A stretch of DNA of 64,000 nucleotides from Chloroflexota bacterium (GCA_009692845.1 SHYK01000004.1:1-64000), one strand, 5' to 3'. Counted from the stretch's first letter, positions 1 through 10,485 are shown. Numbers and translations: made by a program. Notes: generated by a model from the sequence alone, not told the origin.

Positions 1-1110
1 GAACTCAAGGAAAGCCGGGTAGTAAACGACCGGGGTGAAGCTTTCTTGCAAATCGGCCGCGAGCGGCTCCCGATTGATGGAGTACAGCATGGCTTGCCGG
101 AATCGAGCGTCCCGTTGCCAGCCGGCCTGGGCAGGGTCCCAACGATGGCCCTCGACTCTAAAGTTAAGCCAGAGGATGGCCACATCGTTAGGGAATAGGG
201 AGATGCGGCCCTTGCCCTTTCCCCACTGGCGTTCGATTTCCTTCATCGGCCCGGGAAAGATCGCTGCGCCCGGGAGAATGACGTCGATCGCTCCCGCCAA
301 AATGCTCGCCGCCGCCACCTGGGTGTCACCCGCCCAATGGATCACGATGCGGTCGATCTTCGGCCGCCCCAGGTAGTACTGGTCGAAGGCGGCTCCGGTC
401 AGGAACGTTCCCGGCTCGTAGCCGCTGACCTTGTAGGGGCCCAGGCCGATATACTCGCCAGTCCAACCAGGGAGTGCGGAGAAAGCCTGAGGGTCCAGCG
501 TCCGATACGGCTCCTCCATCAGGTGCTTCGCGATAGACGGGATACCCTCGACCGCGTTGCTGTTCCCTAGCACGGATATGGCGTTCCAGCTAACCACCAG
601 AGTCTTCGCATCAACCGCCTTCACCGCGGATATCTTGTCGGCCTCAGCCATGGATGCGACCGCCAGCAGCGGGTCCCGGTTCACCTCGAACCCGAAGGCG
701 AAGTCGGCGGCGATAAGTGGCTTTCCGTCGTGCCAGAAGACATCCGGACGGATCTTCCAGGTGACTTCCATACCCCCGTCGCTGTTGACCTTCCAGTCGC
801 CATCCTGAATCGTCGGTACCTTTGCGGCCAGCCGGGGCCGAACGTTTCCCACCGAATCGAACTCGGTGAGGTTGCCGTGGAACATGAAGAAGCGTTCGTA
901 ATAGGAAGTCGAGGTCCCAGCCCGGCCGCCGAAGAGCACAAGCGGGTTGGGTTCGGCCCGCGTGTACATGGTCAGCGTCTTGGGTCCAGACGGCGCATTG
1001 CTGGCCGCCTTACCACCCGCGGTGGGCGCAATGCTTGGCCCGCAAGCGAGCAGCAACAAAGTGGCGCCGATTACCACGGCCGCGAATCTGCGAGGGGGTG
1101 CGTCGATCAT
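1..1110 (-). CDS. ABC transporter substrate-binding lipoprotein, family 5 (peptide/nickel type), C-terminus cut by window edge
   Basis: My reverse-strand translation from ATG at 1108-1110: MIDAPPRRFAAVVIGATLLLLACGPS (lipobox), ...FWHDGKPLIAADFAFGFE..., ...RDARFRQAMLYSINREPLAADL. No stop seen where read. Absent from ORF track because it reaches the edge. Confidence 0.85.
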   Translation of the reverse strand, partial: MIDAPPRRFAAVVIGATLLLLACGPSIAPTAGGKAASNAPSGPKTLTMYTRAEPNPLVLFGGRAGTSTSYYERFFMFHGNLTEFDSVGNVRPRLAAKVPTIQDGDWKVNSDGGMEVTWKIRPDVFWHDGKPLIAADFAFGFEVNRDPLLAVASMAEADKISAVKAVDAKTLVVSWNAISVLGNSNAVEGIPSIAKHLMEEPYRTLDPQAFSALPGWTGEYIGLGPYKVSGYEPGTFLTGAAFDQYYLGRPKIDRIVIHWAGDTQVAAASILAGAIDVILPGAAIFPGPMKEIERQWGKGKGRISLFPNDVAILWLNFRVEGHRWDPAQAGWQRDARFRQAMLYSINREPLAADLQESFTPVVYYPAFLEF

Positions 1111-1116
1111 TGCTGC

Positions 1117-2184
1117 CTACAGGCCGTAAAGCGCGCGCGGATTGTCGTCGAAGATCTTCTCGACCGCCTCCGGGTCCACATCTTTACGGTTTCGGAGAAT
1201 CGAGAAGCAATCTATATTGCTTGATGGATCCTGATGCCCGTAATCGGTGCCGGTGACGATGTTGTCCTCACCCGCGTATTGCATGATGTACGGCAGGTCG
1301 TCGTCGGTCTGGCAAGTCACATAGATTCGATACTCTTTGAAGACGTTGTCCGGAAAAGGCTTGCCCGCTGAGGCGAAACGCGTGGCCGCCTCGTGGGACA
1401 CCCAGGGAATCCATTGCGCGCTTGCCTCGATGAAGCCCCACCTGAGGTCCGGGAACTGCTGGGGCAGTTTGCTCAGGATGTAAGCGTGACAAGCGACCGC
1501 GGTCAGCGCTCGGAATGTGCTAAAGCCTCCGCCTGAGTCGTAGGGGGAGCGCAACGCATCACACACCATCGGATTGCCATTCGCGATGTGGATCGCGATG
1601 GCCATGTTGAGTCGCTGGGCTTCCTCATAAATGGGATAGAAGTAGGGGTCGGGAATCGTCCGCCCTGCTTCGAGCGATCGCATGCACACCGCCACTGCCC
1701 CGTGCTCCTTGGCGAAGCGGATTTCATCGACCGCATCGTTCATGCTGGTGAGTGGCAAGACGCAAGACCACCGGAATCGACCGTTCCCTTTTTCCCAAAT
1801 GTCGGCCAGCCAACGGTTCCAACCTCGAGTGACAGCCACGTCCACCTCTCGCCGATCGGCAACCGCCTCGATGAAAATAGTGTTGTGCAAAACCTGGACG
1901 TCGATGCCCAGTTGATCCATGTGGTGCAGCCGAACCCCGAGATCGGCCATCTCGCGGGCCTCTTCGGGAGCTTCGGTGTTTCTGGCTCGAGGCCCGGTTC
2001 GATCCTGCGGCTCGCGGAACAGAGAGGCTCGTCGACGCAGCTTGCCGTCCACCATCCACAGCTGGTTGTTAGGCTGACCTTCCTGACCCACCAGCACCGG
2101 GCGATACCGGGCTACGCTGGGATCAATGAAATCCCAGGTGCGCTCGGTTTCTATGACGTGGGCGTCTGCATCGATAATTGGCAT
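1117..2184 (-). CDS. amidohydrolase family protein (metal-dependent, amidohydrolase_2-like)
   Basis: 355 aa ORF; MPIIDADAHVIETERTWDFIDPS and C-terminal TGTDYGHQDPS...DNPRALYGL typical of the family. Confidence 0.85.
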   Translation of the reverse strand: MPIIDADAHVIETERTWDFIDPSVARYRPVLVGQEGQPNNQLWMVDGKLRRRASLFREPQDRTGPRARNTEAPEEAREMADLGVRLHHMDQLGIDVQVLHNTIFIEAVADRREVDVAVTRGWNRWLADIWEKGNGRFRWSCVLPLTSMNDAVDEIRFAKEHGAVAVCMRSLEAGRTIPDPYFYPIYEEAQRLNMAIAIHIANGNPMVCDALRSPYDSGGGFSTFRALTAVACHAYILSKLPQQFPDLRWGFIEASAQWIPWVSHEAATRFASAGKPFPDNVFKEYRIYVTCQTDDDLPYIMQYAGEDNIVTGTDYGHQDPSSNIDCFSILRNRKDVDPEAVEKIFDDNPRALYGL

Positions 2185-2387
2185 TTATGGCCCCTTTCGA
2201 GTTGCCGTGTCCCCAAGTTTGTCAGCCTTGGTCCCACCAACCGGGTGACTATCCGATGCGGACTATAAGCAGGGGACGCTTATCGGTCAAATAGAATTTG
2301 CGTAACTGTCTATTCACTCTACAGTATGCATCCGAAGCGCCAATAAATATCCGCGACAATCCCGAGCCTTGCCTAGGGTGGCCTTAA

Positions 2388-2447
2388 CCCCCAGCGAGGC
2401 GAAATGACCTCAAGAATCAGGGTGAGGTCATTTCGCCTCGCTGGGGG
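2388..2447. repeat. Perfect 25-bp inverted repeat with 10-nt loop in a divergent intergenic region
   Basis: cccccagcgaggcgaaatgacctca / agaatcaggg / tgaggtcatttcgcctcgctggggg. Confidence 0.9.
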
Positions 2448-2588
2448 GTTGGGGGGCTCCGCCCTCAAGTTTAATGGGCGGGCGGGCGGGCCTTCCTCTT
2501 AAAATGCCTCGGCGTAACGCCTCTTCTGAGCGATTGGCGTTGCCTGGCTCGATCCAACGGAGATACGAAGCCGGGAAGGAGAAGCCCA

Positions 2589-3599
2589 TTGATCATCGAC
2601 ATTCACGGACACTACACCACGGCCCCCACCGAGCTGCGTGATTGGCGCCAGCGGCAGATCGCCGGCGCGGGCTCGCCGTTCACTGAGAAGCTGGTGATCA
2701 GCGACGACCAGATTCGGGAAACCATCACCGAGGGACAACTCAAGCTTCAGAATGAGCGGGGAACCGACATCGCACTTTTCTCCCCTACTGCAGGGGGAAT
2801 GGCCCACCACTATGGCGACTACAACACCAGCCTCCAATGGACACAGACGGTGAATGACCTCGTCCATCGAGTGTGCACCCTTTTCCCGCAAAACTTCATC
2901 GGCGTGTGCCAGATACCGGAGTCGCCGGGCGTTTCTCCCGCCAAGTGCATCGAGGAGCTCGAACGCTGCGTCAATGAATACGGATTCGTGGGCCTCAACC
3001 TCAACCCGGATCCTTCCGACGGCTACTGGACCGATCCGCCGCTCACCGACAAGTGGTGGTACCCGCTCTACGAGAAGATGGTGGAGCTAGACGTCCCCGC
3101 GATGGTTCACAGCAGCATGTCGTGCAACCCGAACTTTCACGGCACCGGAGCCCACTACATCAACGGCGACACCACCGCCTTCATGCAATTTATCAGCGGC
3201 GACCTGTTCAAGGATTTCCCCACCCTCAAGTTCGTGATCCCTCACGGCGGCGGGGCAGTCCCCTACCACTGGGGTCGGTATCGCGGCATCGCGCTCAACC
3301 TCGGCCGCTCCTCTCTCGAAGAGCACCTGATGAGCAACGTGTTCTTCGACACCTGCGTCTATAACGAACGCGGAATGGATCTGCTGGTCAAGATGGTGAG
3401 CACGGACAACATTCTGTTCGCCTCCGAGATGATCGGTGCAGTTCGCGGCCTCGACCCCCTGACCGGCCGCTATTTCGACGACACCAAGCCGTACCTGGAC
3501 GCAGTCGAGGACCTGTCCGCAGCCGATCGCCAGAAGATCTTCGAAGGGAATGCCCACAAGGTGTACCCCCGATTGGCTAAGGCCATTTCTAGTCGCTGA
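2589..3599 (+). CDS. amidohydrolase family protein resembling 4-oxalomesaconate hydratase (LigJ-like)
   Basis: 336 aa, TTG start; MIIDIHGHYTTAPTELRDWRQRQ...; FVIPHGGGAVPYHWGR. Confidence 0.7.
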   Translation: MIIDIHGHYTTAPTELRDWRQRQIAGAGSPFTEKLVISDDQIRETITEGQLKLQNERGTDIALFSPTAGGMAHHYGDYNTSLQWTQTVNDLVHRVCTLFPQNFIGVCQIPESPGVSPAKCIEELERCVNEYGFVGLNLNPDPSDGYWTDPPLTDKWWYPLYEKMVELDVPAMVHSSMSCNPNFHGTGAHYINGDTTAFMQFISGDLFKDFPTLKFVIPHGGGAVPYHWGRYRGIALNLGRSSLEEHLMSNVFFDTCVYNERGMDLLVKMVSTDNILFASEMIGAVRGLDPLTGRYFDDTKPYLDAVEDLSAADRQKIFEGNAHKVYPRLAKAISSR

Positions 3600-3722
3600 G
3601 GACATCTCGCGGAGCGACCTGGCCATCCCCCCGCCCGTCCATCCTGAGCTCGTCGGAGGACCTGTGCCTCTTGAAGGATTGAACGGGCAAATCATGGGCA
3701 GGGCAATGGCGGAGGAGATCCG

Positions 3723-4652
3723 GTGGCGATATATCTGACTGACGACGACGTTCGTCAATTGCTGACGACCGCCGAATGTGTGGACGTCATGGAAGACCTG
3801 TTCAAGCAAGAGGCGCAGGGGCTGGTGGAAAATCTGCCCCGCCAACGCTTCCGGTTTGGCCAGTCGTCGGCCACCCTCATGGGGGGCTCGGCCCTGGGGT
3901 CCGGCGCCTTTGTCGTACGCCATTCTTCGCTAAACCTGCTCTACAGCACCGAAACTGGACAGCTCGAAGCCGCCCTCCAACCCAGCGCCCTGGCCTGGAT
4001 TCGCACTGGAGCCGCGACTGGCGTAGCCACCAGGTACATGGCCCGGACGAATGCATCGGTGGTCGGCATGATCGGGACCGGGCGCCAGGCCATCACTCAG
4101 CTCGAGGGGGTATGCGCCGCTCGCCCGATAAAGACTGCGAGAGTGTTTAGTCGGAACGCCGAGAATCGGGAGCGTTTCGCTAAAGACATGGAAGACCGCC
4201 TGGGAATCGAGGTGGTACCGGTTGGATCGCCCGAAGAATGCATTCGGGGCGCCGATATCGTCGTCACGATGACCAACTCTCGCGAGCCGGTCTTCGACGG
4301 CAATCTCCTGGAGCCCGGGATGCACGTAAACGCGGCAGGATCGAATGGCTGGATGCGGCGAGAGATCGACGAGGCCACCGTCCGCCGGGCCGATCTGGTG
4401 GTGGTCGACAACCTCGACCAGGCCAAAACCGAGTGCGGCGACCTGATCTGGGCGGCCGAGCGCGGAGCGGTCCGCTGGCAGCAGGTCGCCGAGCTGCACG
4501 AGGTGATCGGCGGCCGGCTCAGCGGCCGAAGCACTGAGGCAGCCGTGACCCTGTTCGAGAGCCAGGGAATCGGCATTGAAGACACTGCCGCTTCCGCCTA
4601 CGTGCTCAAGAAGGCCAGAGAGCGCGGCATAGGGCAACCGCTCCCGTTTTAG
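3723..4652 (+). CDS. ornithine cyclodeaminase / mu-crystallin family protein
   Basis: 309 aa; GTGRQAITQLEGVCAARPIKTARVFSRN, HVNAAGSNGWMRREID motifs. Confidence 0.85.
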   Translation: MAIYLTDDDVRQLLTTAECVDVMEDLFKQEAQGLVENLPRQRFRFGQSSATLMGGSALGSGAFVVRHSSLNLLYSTETGQLEAALQPSALAWIRTGAATGVATRYMARTNASVVGMIGTGRQAITQLEGVCAARPIKTARVFSRNAENRERFAKDMEDRLGIEVVPVGSPEECIRGADIVVTMTNSREPVFDGNLLEPGMHVNAAGSNGWMRREIDEATVRRADLVVVDNLDQAKTECGDLIWAAERGAVRWQQVAELHEVIGGRLSGRSTEAAVTLFESQGIGIEDTAASAYVLKKARERGIGQPLPF

Positions 4653-4702
4653 CGCAACCGCACTGACCGCGCTCTCCTGCCAATCTTCGAATGTTCGGCC
4701 GG

Positions 4703-5209
4703 TCAGTTGTTGTGGAGCGGGCGCAGGCCGAAACCGGCCCTGATACGGTTGGTTTCGGTGAGCAGCTCGGTGTCGGCGGTCAGGAACGAGGATAGGTTGC
4801 CGGTGGTGAGGCCAAGCCGCTGGGCGGATCCGCTCAGGTTCCCCTGCAGCGCGACCAGCAAATCGAGCACGGCCCCCGCGGCCGGAAGGTAGCGTGCATC
4901 CCGCTGGCCGACCCGGAGCCGGCCGTCCCGTCCGATACATGCTGCAATAGCCGCCGGCACGCCGTTTTCGCTGATGGGGTGACGCACCCGCAGCGCGATC
5001 GCTTTGCGTAGGCGGCGAACCGCTCGAACCTTGTTTTCAGCCTGAGAGCGGCTTTCCTCGGCGATCACCATGAGGCCACTCGGGCGGTGCCGCAACCGGA
5101 CGGCCGTCTCCACCTTGTTCCGGTTCTGCCCGCCCGGACCGGAGGCCCGATAGAGATCGACGTCACACTCGGCGAGCAGCGCCTGGTCGGTTAGTTGCGG
5201 AGCAGTCAT
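4703..5209 (-). CDS. peptide chain release factor-like protein (stand-alone RF-1/GGQ domain)
   Basis: 168 aa; YRASGPGGQNRNKVETAVRLRHRPSGLMV. Confidence 0.8.
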   Translation of the reverse strand: MTAPQLTDQALLAECDVDLYRASGPGGQNRNKVETAVRLRHRPSGLMVIAEESRSQAENKVRAVRRLRKAIALRVRHPISENGVPAAIAACIGRDGRLRVGQRDARYLPAAGAVLDLLVALQGNLSGSAQRLGLTTGNLSSFLTADTELLTETNRIRAGFGLRPLHNN

Positions 5210-5433
5210 ATCTCTTCATCGCAGTAACGATAGCTCGGATGGCGGCGGCCATGGAATGTGCGGACCGGCTCTTCCGCGTCGGTGAGGGATCGCTATTCCT
5301 GGATCGGGCCGATGTCGCCACCTTGCGCAAGATACTTCATCTGAGTTGCGAATCGCGCCCGGGCGACCCGTCCCCAGTCCGGGTGATGGCTTGGCGCCGG
5401 TGGACGCTAGAATGCCCCTCAGGAGTGACACGC

Positions 5434-6510
5434 TTGCCGAATGATTTTGTAAGCAACCAGGAAATCATCCTGGCCGCTCGGGCCAAGCTCGACCAGGGAC
5501 CGTGGGACTACGTCGTCGGCGGTTCCGAATCCGAAACGACGATGCGGCGGAATCGACTCGGATTCGATCGGATCGGCTTTCGACCTCGTATCTTGGTCGA
5601 TGTATCTCACATCGATCCGTCCACCTCATTGCTGGGCCATCAGCTCCGAATTCCAGTAGTCCTGTGTCCGATCGGCTCAATGCAGATGTTCACCGCAGGC
5701 GGGGCGGTTGCGCCGATTCAGGCAGCCGACAGATTCGGAACTCTCCCCTTCATTAGCTCATCGACCGAGCCCACCCTCGAGGAAAGCGCGGCTGCCACGT
5801 CAGGTCCCAAGGTGTTTCAGCTCTATGTGAATGGGGACTGGGACGCGATCAAGAGCACCCTCACCCGGGTGATGCAGGCGGGTTACCAAGCGCTCTGCCT
5901 CACCGTCGACACGGCGGTCTACAGCCGGCGGGAGCGCCAGATGCTCGATCGCTTCCTCCCGCCCACCCGGCGGACGCTCTCTGACCCGAAGTGGCGGGCA
6001 GGCACCACCTGGGAAACGATGGACCGCATCAAGGACTTCGCCGGGCTTCCGTTCATCCTCAAGGGGGTTGCCACGGCCGAGGACGCCGCGCTCGCGGTGG
6101 ATCATGGCGTGGATGTCGTCTGGGTTTCGAACCATGGCGGCCGCCAGCTCGATCACGGCCGAGCCGCCATCGACGTCCTCCCCGAGGTGGTGCAAGCGGT
6201 CGAAGGGCGAATACCGGTGGTGGTCGATGGGAGCGTGCTCCGAGGGACCGACGTGCTGAAGGCCATCGCCCTGGGAGCGACCGCGGTGGGGATTGGCAAG
6301 CTCCAGTGCTGGGGTCTCGCCGCCGACGGTGCGGACGGTCTGATTCGCGTCCTGGAGCTGCTCGAAGATGAGATCCGAGTGTCGATGGGCCTGCTCGGGG
6401 TCACTTGCCCAGCCGAGCTCAGTCCCGCCTATCTCTGCCCGGCGGATCCGGTGACCCCGCCGCACGAGATGAGTGCCTTCGTCAACATCCCGAATGGCCG
6501 CGTCCTCTGA
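5434..6510 (+). CDS. FMN-dependent alpha-hydroxy acid dehydrogenase/oxidase family protein
   Basis: ORF 5239..6510; the first 65 codons look spurious. TTG at 5434 follows AGGAG at 5421; LPNDFVSNQEIILAARAKLDQGPWDYVVGGSESE..., VWVSNHGGRQLDHGRAAIDVLPEV. Confidence 0.85.
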   Translation: MPNDFVSNQEIILAARAKLDQGPWDYVVGGSESETTMRRNRLGFDRIGFRPRILVDVSHIDPSTSLLGHQLRIPVVLCPIGSMQMFTAGGAVAPIQAADRFGTLPFISSSTEPTLEESAAATSGPKVFQLYVNGDWDAIKSTLTRVMQAGYQALCLTVDTAVYSRRERQMLDRFLPPTRRTLSDPKWRAGTTWETMDRIKDFAGLPFILKGVATAEDAALAVDHGVDVVWVSNHGGRQLDHGRAAIDVLPEVVQAVEGRIPVVVDGSVLRGTDVLKAIALGATAVGIGKLQCWGLAADGADGLIRVLELLEDEIRVSMGLLGVTCPAELSPAYLCPADPVTPPHEMSAFVNIPNGRVL

Positions 6511-6519
6511 CCAACTTCC

Positions 6520-6969
6520 TCAGCCATGATGGCTGGCAATGGCCTCCGTTCGTGCCTTCAATCCCCGGTTCATCGCCTCGAATCCGTTTCGGGTCTGCCG
6601 ACCAAAGAGCTTCTCGACGATGGGAACGAGCAATCCATTGAGCCGTTCCTCGTGTAGGAACCGAACCCGATTTGGGTCCAGTGGCTCGATGGCGAACCGA
6701 TGCTCGCCGTCGAACAACCCAACCATCAGGAGCTGACCGAGCCAGCGCAGCTCGCGGCCGGGGCTAACTTCCAGCACGCGAGGACGGAACCGCATGCCGG
6801 GTCCCCCGGGTGCCTGAAAATACGCATTCAGGTACTTGCCAACTTCGAGCTCACCGCTGATGTCTGGGACAAAGGAATTCCAAGCCGGGTAAGCCGGGAA
6901 GTTGGTGAGCACCTCCCACACGATGTCGGCCGACGCGCCTATTTCGATCTCCGTCTGCAGCGTCCACAT
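6520..6969 (-). CDS. SRPBCC family protein
   Basis: 149 aa; MWTLQTEIEIGASADIVWEVLTNFPAYPAWNSFVP. Confidence 0.8.
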   Translation of the reverse strand: MWTLQTEIEIGASADIVWEVLTNFPAYPAWNSFVPDISGELEVGKYLNAYFQAPGGPGMRFRPRVLEVSPGRELRWLGQLLMVGLFDGEHRFAIEPLDPNRVRFLHEERLNGLLVPIVEKLFGRQTRNGFEAMNRGLKARTEAIASHHG

Positions 6970-7008
6970 CGTCTTCGTCCCTAGGCTGAGTTCCCGCTGT
7001 TGTAAAGC

Positions 7009-9240
7009 ATGCCGGACAAGATTGCAGGTCCCTATAATCCCAAAATCGAGGCGCCGATGATTGAGACCAGCCCGGTCGAGGGCACCAGCGAGTTACTCGC
7101 GACAGTTGGCGGCTATTTGCTACCCGCGGACGTCGAGCTGATCCAGCGTGCGCTCGATTTCGCTACCGCCGCCCATGCTCCCCAGCTACGGGCGTCGGGC
7201 GATCCCTATGTCACTCATCCGATCGCGGCCGCCCTCATTCTGGCCAAGCTGCATCTCGACGCTCCCTCGGTCGCCGCCGCGCTGCTGCACGATGTCGTGG
7301 AAGACACCTCTCGCAGCATCGGCGACATCGAAATCGCTTTCGGTGGCGAGGTCGGGGCTATCGTCGACGGGGTCACCAAGCTCACTCGCGTGCAGTGGCT
7401 CCCCGAAGAGCAGCGTCCGGTCGCGGCCAAAGAAGCCGAGTGGGCGGAAAACCTCCGCAAGATGTTTCTGGCCATGGCCGAGGATATTCGGGTGGTCCTC
7501 GTCAAACTTGCCGATCGCCTCCACAACATGGACACCCTGGATGCGCTGTCTCCCGACAAACAGCAACGGATCGCCCAGGAGACTATGGAGATCTACGCCC
7601 CGCTGGCCAACCGGTTGGGCATCTGGGAAATCAAGTCCCAGCTGGAGGACCTCTCCTTCCGCTACCTTCAGCCCGAGGACTACGCCAACATCGTTGCGGC
7701 GATCCAGCAGGATCGAGCCGAACGCGAGCGCTATGTCGGCGAGGTGGTCAACGACCTGCGCGAGCACCTGAAAGCCCAGGGCATTGAGGCAGAGGTCTTT
7801 GGACGTCCCAAGCACCTGTACAGCACCTGGAACAAGATGCGTGAGCGCGGCGCCGAGATCAGCCAGATCTACGACCTGTTCGCCGTGCGGGTCATCGTCG
7901 AAACCGTGCCTCAGTGCTATAGCGCTCTGGGTGCCGTCCATGGGCGCTGGCATCCGCTACCCGGCCAATTTGACGACTACATTTCAAGCCCCAAAGAAAG
8001 CATGTACCAGTCGCTACATACCACGGTGGTGGCTTTGGACGGCAAGCCGGTCGAGATTCAGATCCGGACCAGCGAGATGAACCAGGTGGCTGAGTATGGG
8101 GTGGCCGCCCACTGGCGCTACAAAGAGGGCCGTCGCCAGGACCCCAAGTTCGACGCCAAGGTGGCCTGGCTTCGCCAGCTCATGGACTGGCAAAAGGACG
8201 TGGCCTCAGAGGCCCAGGACTTTGTGGATTCGCTCCGGACCGACATCTTCCAGGACCAAGTCTACGTCTTCACCCCGAAAGGTGAGATCAAAGAGCTGCC
8301 GTCCGGTGCAACCTCGTTGGACTTCGCCTACCGGGTCCACACGGAAGTCGGACATCATTGTGTGGGCGCCAAGGTGAACGGGCGGCTGGTCTCCCTGAAC
8401 CACCCCCTGCAAAACGGGGACATCGTCGAAATCGTCACCAGCAAGACCTCCCGCGGCCCGAGCCGCGATTGGCTGATGCCGGCGCTCGGGTACATCAAGT
8501 CGGCCCACGCTCGCGACAAGATCCGCCAGTGGTTCAAGCGGCAGGAGCGGGATGAAAACATCGTCCGCGGCCGTGAGCTGGTTGATCGCGAGCTCAAGCG
8601 GCTCAGCTTGACCGACGTCAAACTCGATGACCTCGCGACGTCTCTCGGCTATGAGCACACCGAGGACTTCTTCGCCGCCATGGGCTATGGCGACATCAAT
8701 CCTCAGCAGGTTGCCGCGAAACTAGGCGCCGCCCTCCCGTCCCCGGAAATTAAGCCATACACCGTACCCCTGGCCGCCGACACCGGATCCATTCGGGTCC
8801 AGGGCATGGCGGATCTGCTGACCCGGCTCGCCCGTTGCTGCAGCCCGGTTCCAGGGGACCGCATCGTCGGCTATATCACCCGAGGCCGGGGTATCACGGT
8901 CCACCGGATCGATTGCTCGAGCGTGTTGAACGAGGACGAGCCAGAGCGTTTAATGCCGGTCGAGTGGGGCGCTACTCCGAAGGGGATGTTCCCGGTCACC
9001 ATGCGGATCGCTTCCTTCGATCGGGAGGGACTCGTCCGGGATATCGCCGCGGTGGTCGCCGACGAGAACCTCAGCATCAACGGAATGAACGTTTCGGTGC
9101 AGAAGGACCACACCGCCGTGCTCATTGCCAGTATGGACGTTCCCAGCCTGGAGAAGCTCAGCCGGGTGATGGCGCGCATCGAAGCGGTCCGGGATGTACT
9201 GAGCGTCCAGCGCGAGGTCGCGGGCCGCACCACCGGCTAA
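7009..9240 (+). CDS. relA: bifunctional (p)ppGpp synthetase/hydrolase, RelA/SpoT homologue
   Basis: 743 aa; HD domain (VAAALLHDVVEDT), synthetase (YDLFAVRVIVETVPQCYSALG), TGS and ACT domains. Confidence 0.95.
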   Translation: MPDKIAGPYNPKIEAPMIETSPVEGTSELLATVGGYLLPADVELIQRALDFATAAHAPQLRASGDPYVTHPIAAALILAKLHLDAPSVAAALLHDVVEDTSRSIGDIEIAFGGEVGAIVDGVTKLTRVQWLPEEQRPVAAKEAEWAENLRKMFLAMAEDIRVVLVKLADRLHNMDTLDALSPDKQQRIAQETMEIYAPLANRLGIWEIKSQLEDLSFRYLQPEDYANIVAAIQQDRAERERYVGEVVNDLREHLKAQGIEAEVFGRPKHLYSTWNKMRERGAEISQIYDLFAVRVIVETVPQCYSALGAVHGRWHPLPGQFDDYISSPKESMYQSLHTTVVALDGKPVEIQIRTSEMNQVAEYGVAAHWRYKEGRRQDPKFDAKVAWLRQLMDWQKDVASEAQDFVDSLRTDIFQDQVYVFTPKGEIKELPSGATSLDFAYRVHTEVGHHCVGAKVNGRLVSLNHPLQNGDIVEIVTSKTSRGPSRDWLMPALGYIKSAHARDKIRQWFKRQERDENIVRGRELVDRELKRLSLTDVKLDDLATSLGYEHTEDFFAAMGYGDINPQQVAAKLGAALPSPEIKPYTVPLAADTGSIRVQGMADLLTRLARCCSPVPGDRIVGYITRGRGITVHRIDCSSVLNEDEPERLMPVEWGATPKGMFPVTMRIASFDREGLVRDIAAVVADENLSINGMNVSVQKDHTAVLIASMDVPSLEKLSRVMARIEAVRDVLSVQREVAGRTTG

Positions 9241-9244
9241 CGGC

Positions 9245-10471
9245 CTAGTCCACCAGCAGCTTTACGTCACTCACCGAAGCATCGTAGCTGTGGCCGGCGG
9301 CGAGGATCTGGATCTCCTTGATCACCATGGGGACCGGCTGCACTTCCAGCAGGAGGTCAGCCTGGTAGTGGGTCCAAACCCCTTTCTGAATCTGGCTACT
9401 GTAGGGAACGGGCCCCCGGTCGGGATTGGCGAAGAAGAACCCGTGCGTCCAGGTCTGGTCTCCCCCCCGAAGGGTGGAATAGCGGATCCGCACCATCAGC
9501 GGGTATTCGGAACCCAGATAGCCGCCGCCCGACAGGGAAGCGCTCTCAACTTTCAGCAGCATATCGAGCTGAATCGAATGGGCGCCGCTCACGTCCCGCT
9601 GGAAGAACTGGCGCAGTCCCGTCTCATTGTGGGTCTGGCCGGCGCTCTGGCGGGTTAACTGAAGAGCTAACCCCGGCGCGTTGATCTCGTTCGGCACCCC
9701 GATCTGCAGCTGTCCACGAACGTCGGACTGGCTCTGTTGCTCCTCCCAGAACGTCCAACCGTTGAAGCGGTCGGCGAAAGTGCCGTTGACCATGACGTTC
9801 TCCAGCACGTCCACCAGCTCTAGCTTGCCATCACTGCCCAGGATAATTTTGCGACCCGGAGTAACGTCAACCACCTGGCGATCGACCAGCATAGTGGCCT
9901 TGCCGTCCCACACCGAGATGCGCGTCGCATCGCTGGCGACCCGCACCGTGTATTGGCCCGGGGAAAGCTGGGCAACCCCGGCCGGCGTCGTCAGCTCGAA
10001 GTTACGGGCGACTTGCAAGGCCGGAGCGACCGCGATCTGGGCCGCACCGGATTCGATTCCGAGCACAGCCTCAGCGTCCCGCCCACCCAGGCGGGGCGCC
10101 CGTGACCGGTCCACTCGCAACCGGGTCTCCGGAAACAGCGAAATGACCGAGCCGTCAAACATGCGCATGCGCGCGGTGGAGCCGAAGGTGACGTGAAGCT
10201 TGTCCCCTTCGAATACCTGGGCCCCGGTGGGCAGGCTCTCCTCGGCAGCCGCGTCGCCGGTTCGGGAAAGCACGATGCCAGAGACCTCTTCAATCGAGGT
10301 CGGAACCTGGACGTAGGCGATGGTGGCTACGATCTGCGCGACGACACCAACCAGGAGCCCGACAAAGAGCAGACACGCAACCACCAACACCAACCACGTG
10401 AGTCGCCCCATAGTCAGCTCGGATCGAGGTGGGCTGAGTACAGTCTCGGATGAGCCGACCGCGGCGCTCAT
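9245..10471 (-). CDS. FecR-domain membrane protein
   Basis: 408 aa; N-terminal TM segment, then GDKLHVTFGSTARMRMFDGSVISLFPETRLRV...FELTTPAGVAQL. Confidence 0.7.
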   Translation of the reverse strand: MSAAVGSSETVLSPPRSELTMGRLTWLVLVVACLLFVGLLVGVVAQIVATIAYVQVPTSIEEVSGIVLSRTGDAAAEESLPTGAQVFEGDKLHVTFGSTARMRMFDGSVISLFPETRLRVDRSRAPRLGGRDAEAVLGIESGAAQIAVAPALQVARNFELTTPAGVAQLSPGQYTVRVASDATRISVWDGKATMLVDRQVVDVTPGRKIILGSDGKLELVDVLENVMVNGTFADRFNGWTFWEEQQSQSDVRGQLQIGVPNEINAPGLALQLTRQSAGQTHNETGLRQFFQRDVSGAHSIQLDMLLKVESASLSGGGYLGSEYPLMVRIRYSTLRGGDQTWTHGFFFANPDRGPVPYSSQIQKGVWTHYQADLLLEVQPVPMVIKEIQILAAGHSYDASVSDVKLLVD

Positions 10472-10485
10472 GAGTAATCCCGGAA

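Noticed and set aside
3930-4940. 336-aa minus-strand ORF
   Set aside because: Antisense to the cyclodeaminase-like gene and overlapping the release-factor-like gene; arginine/proline-rich shadow translation.
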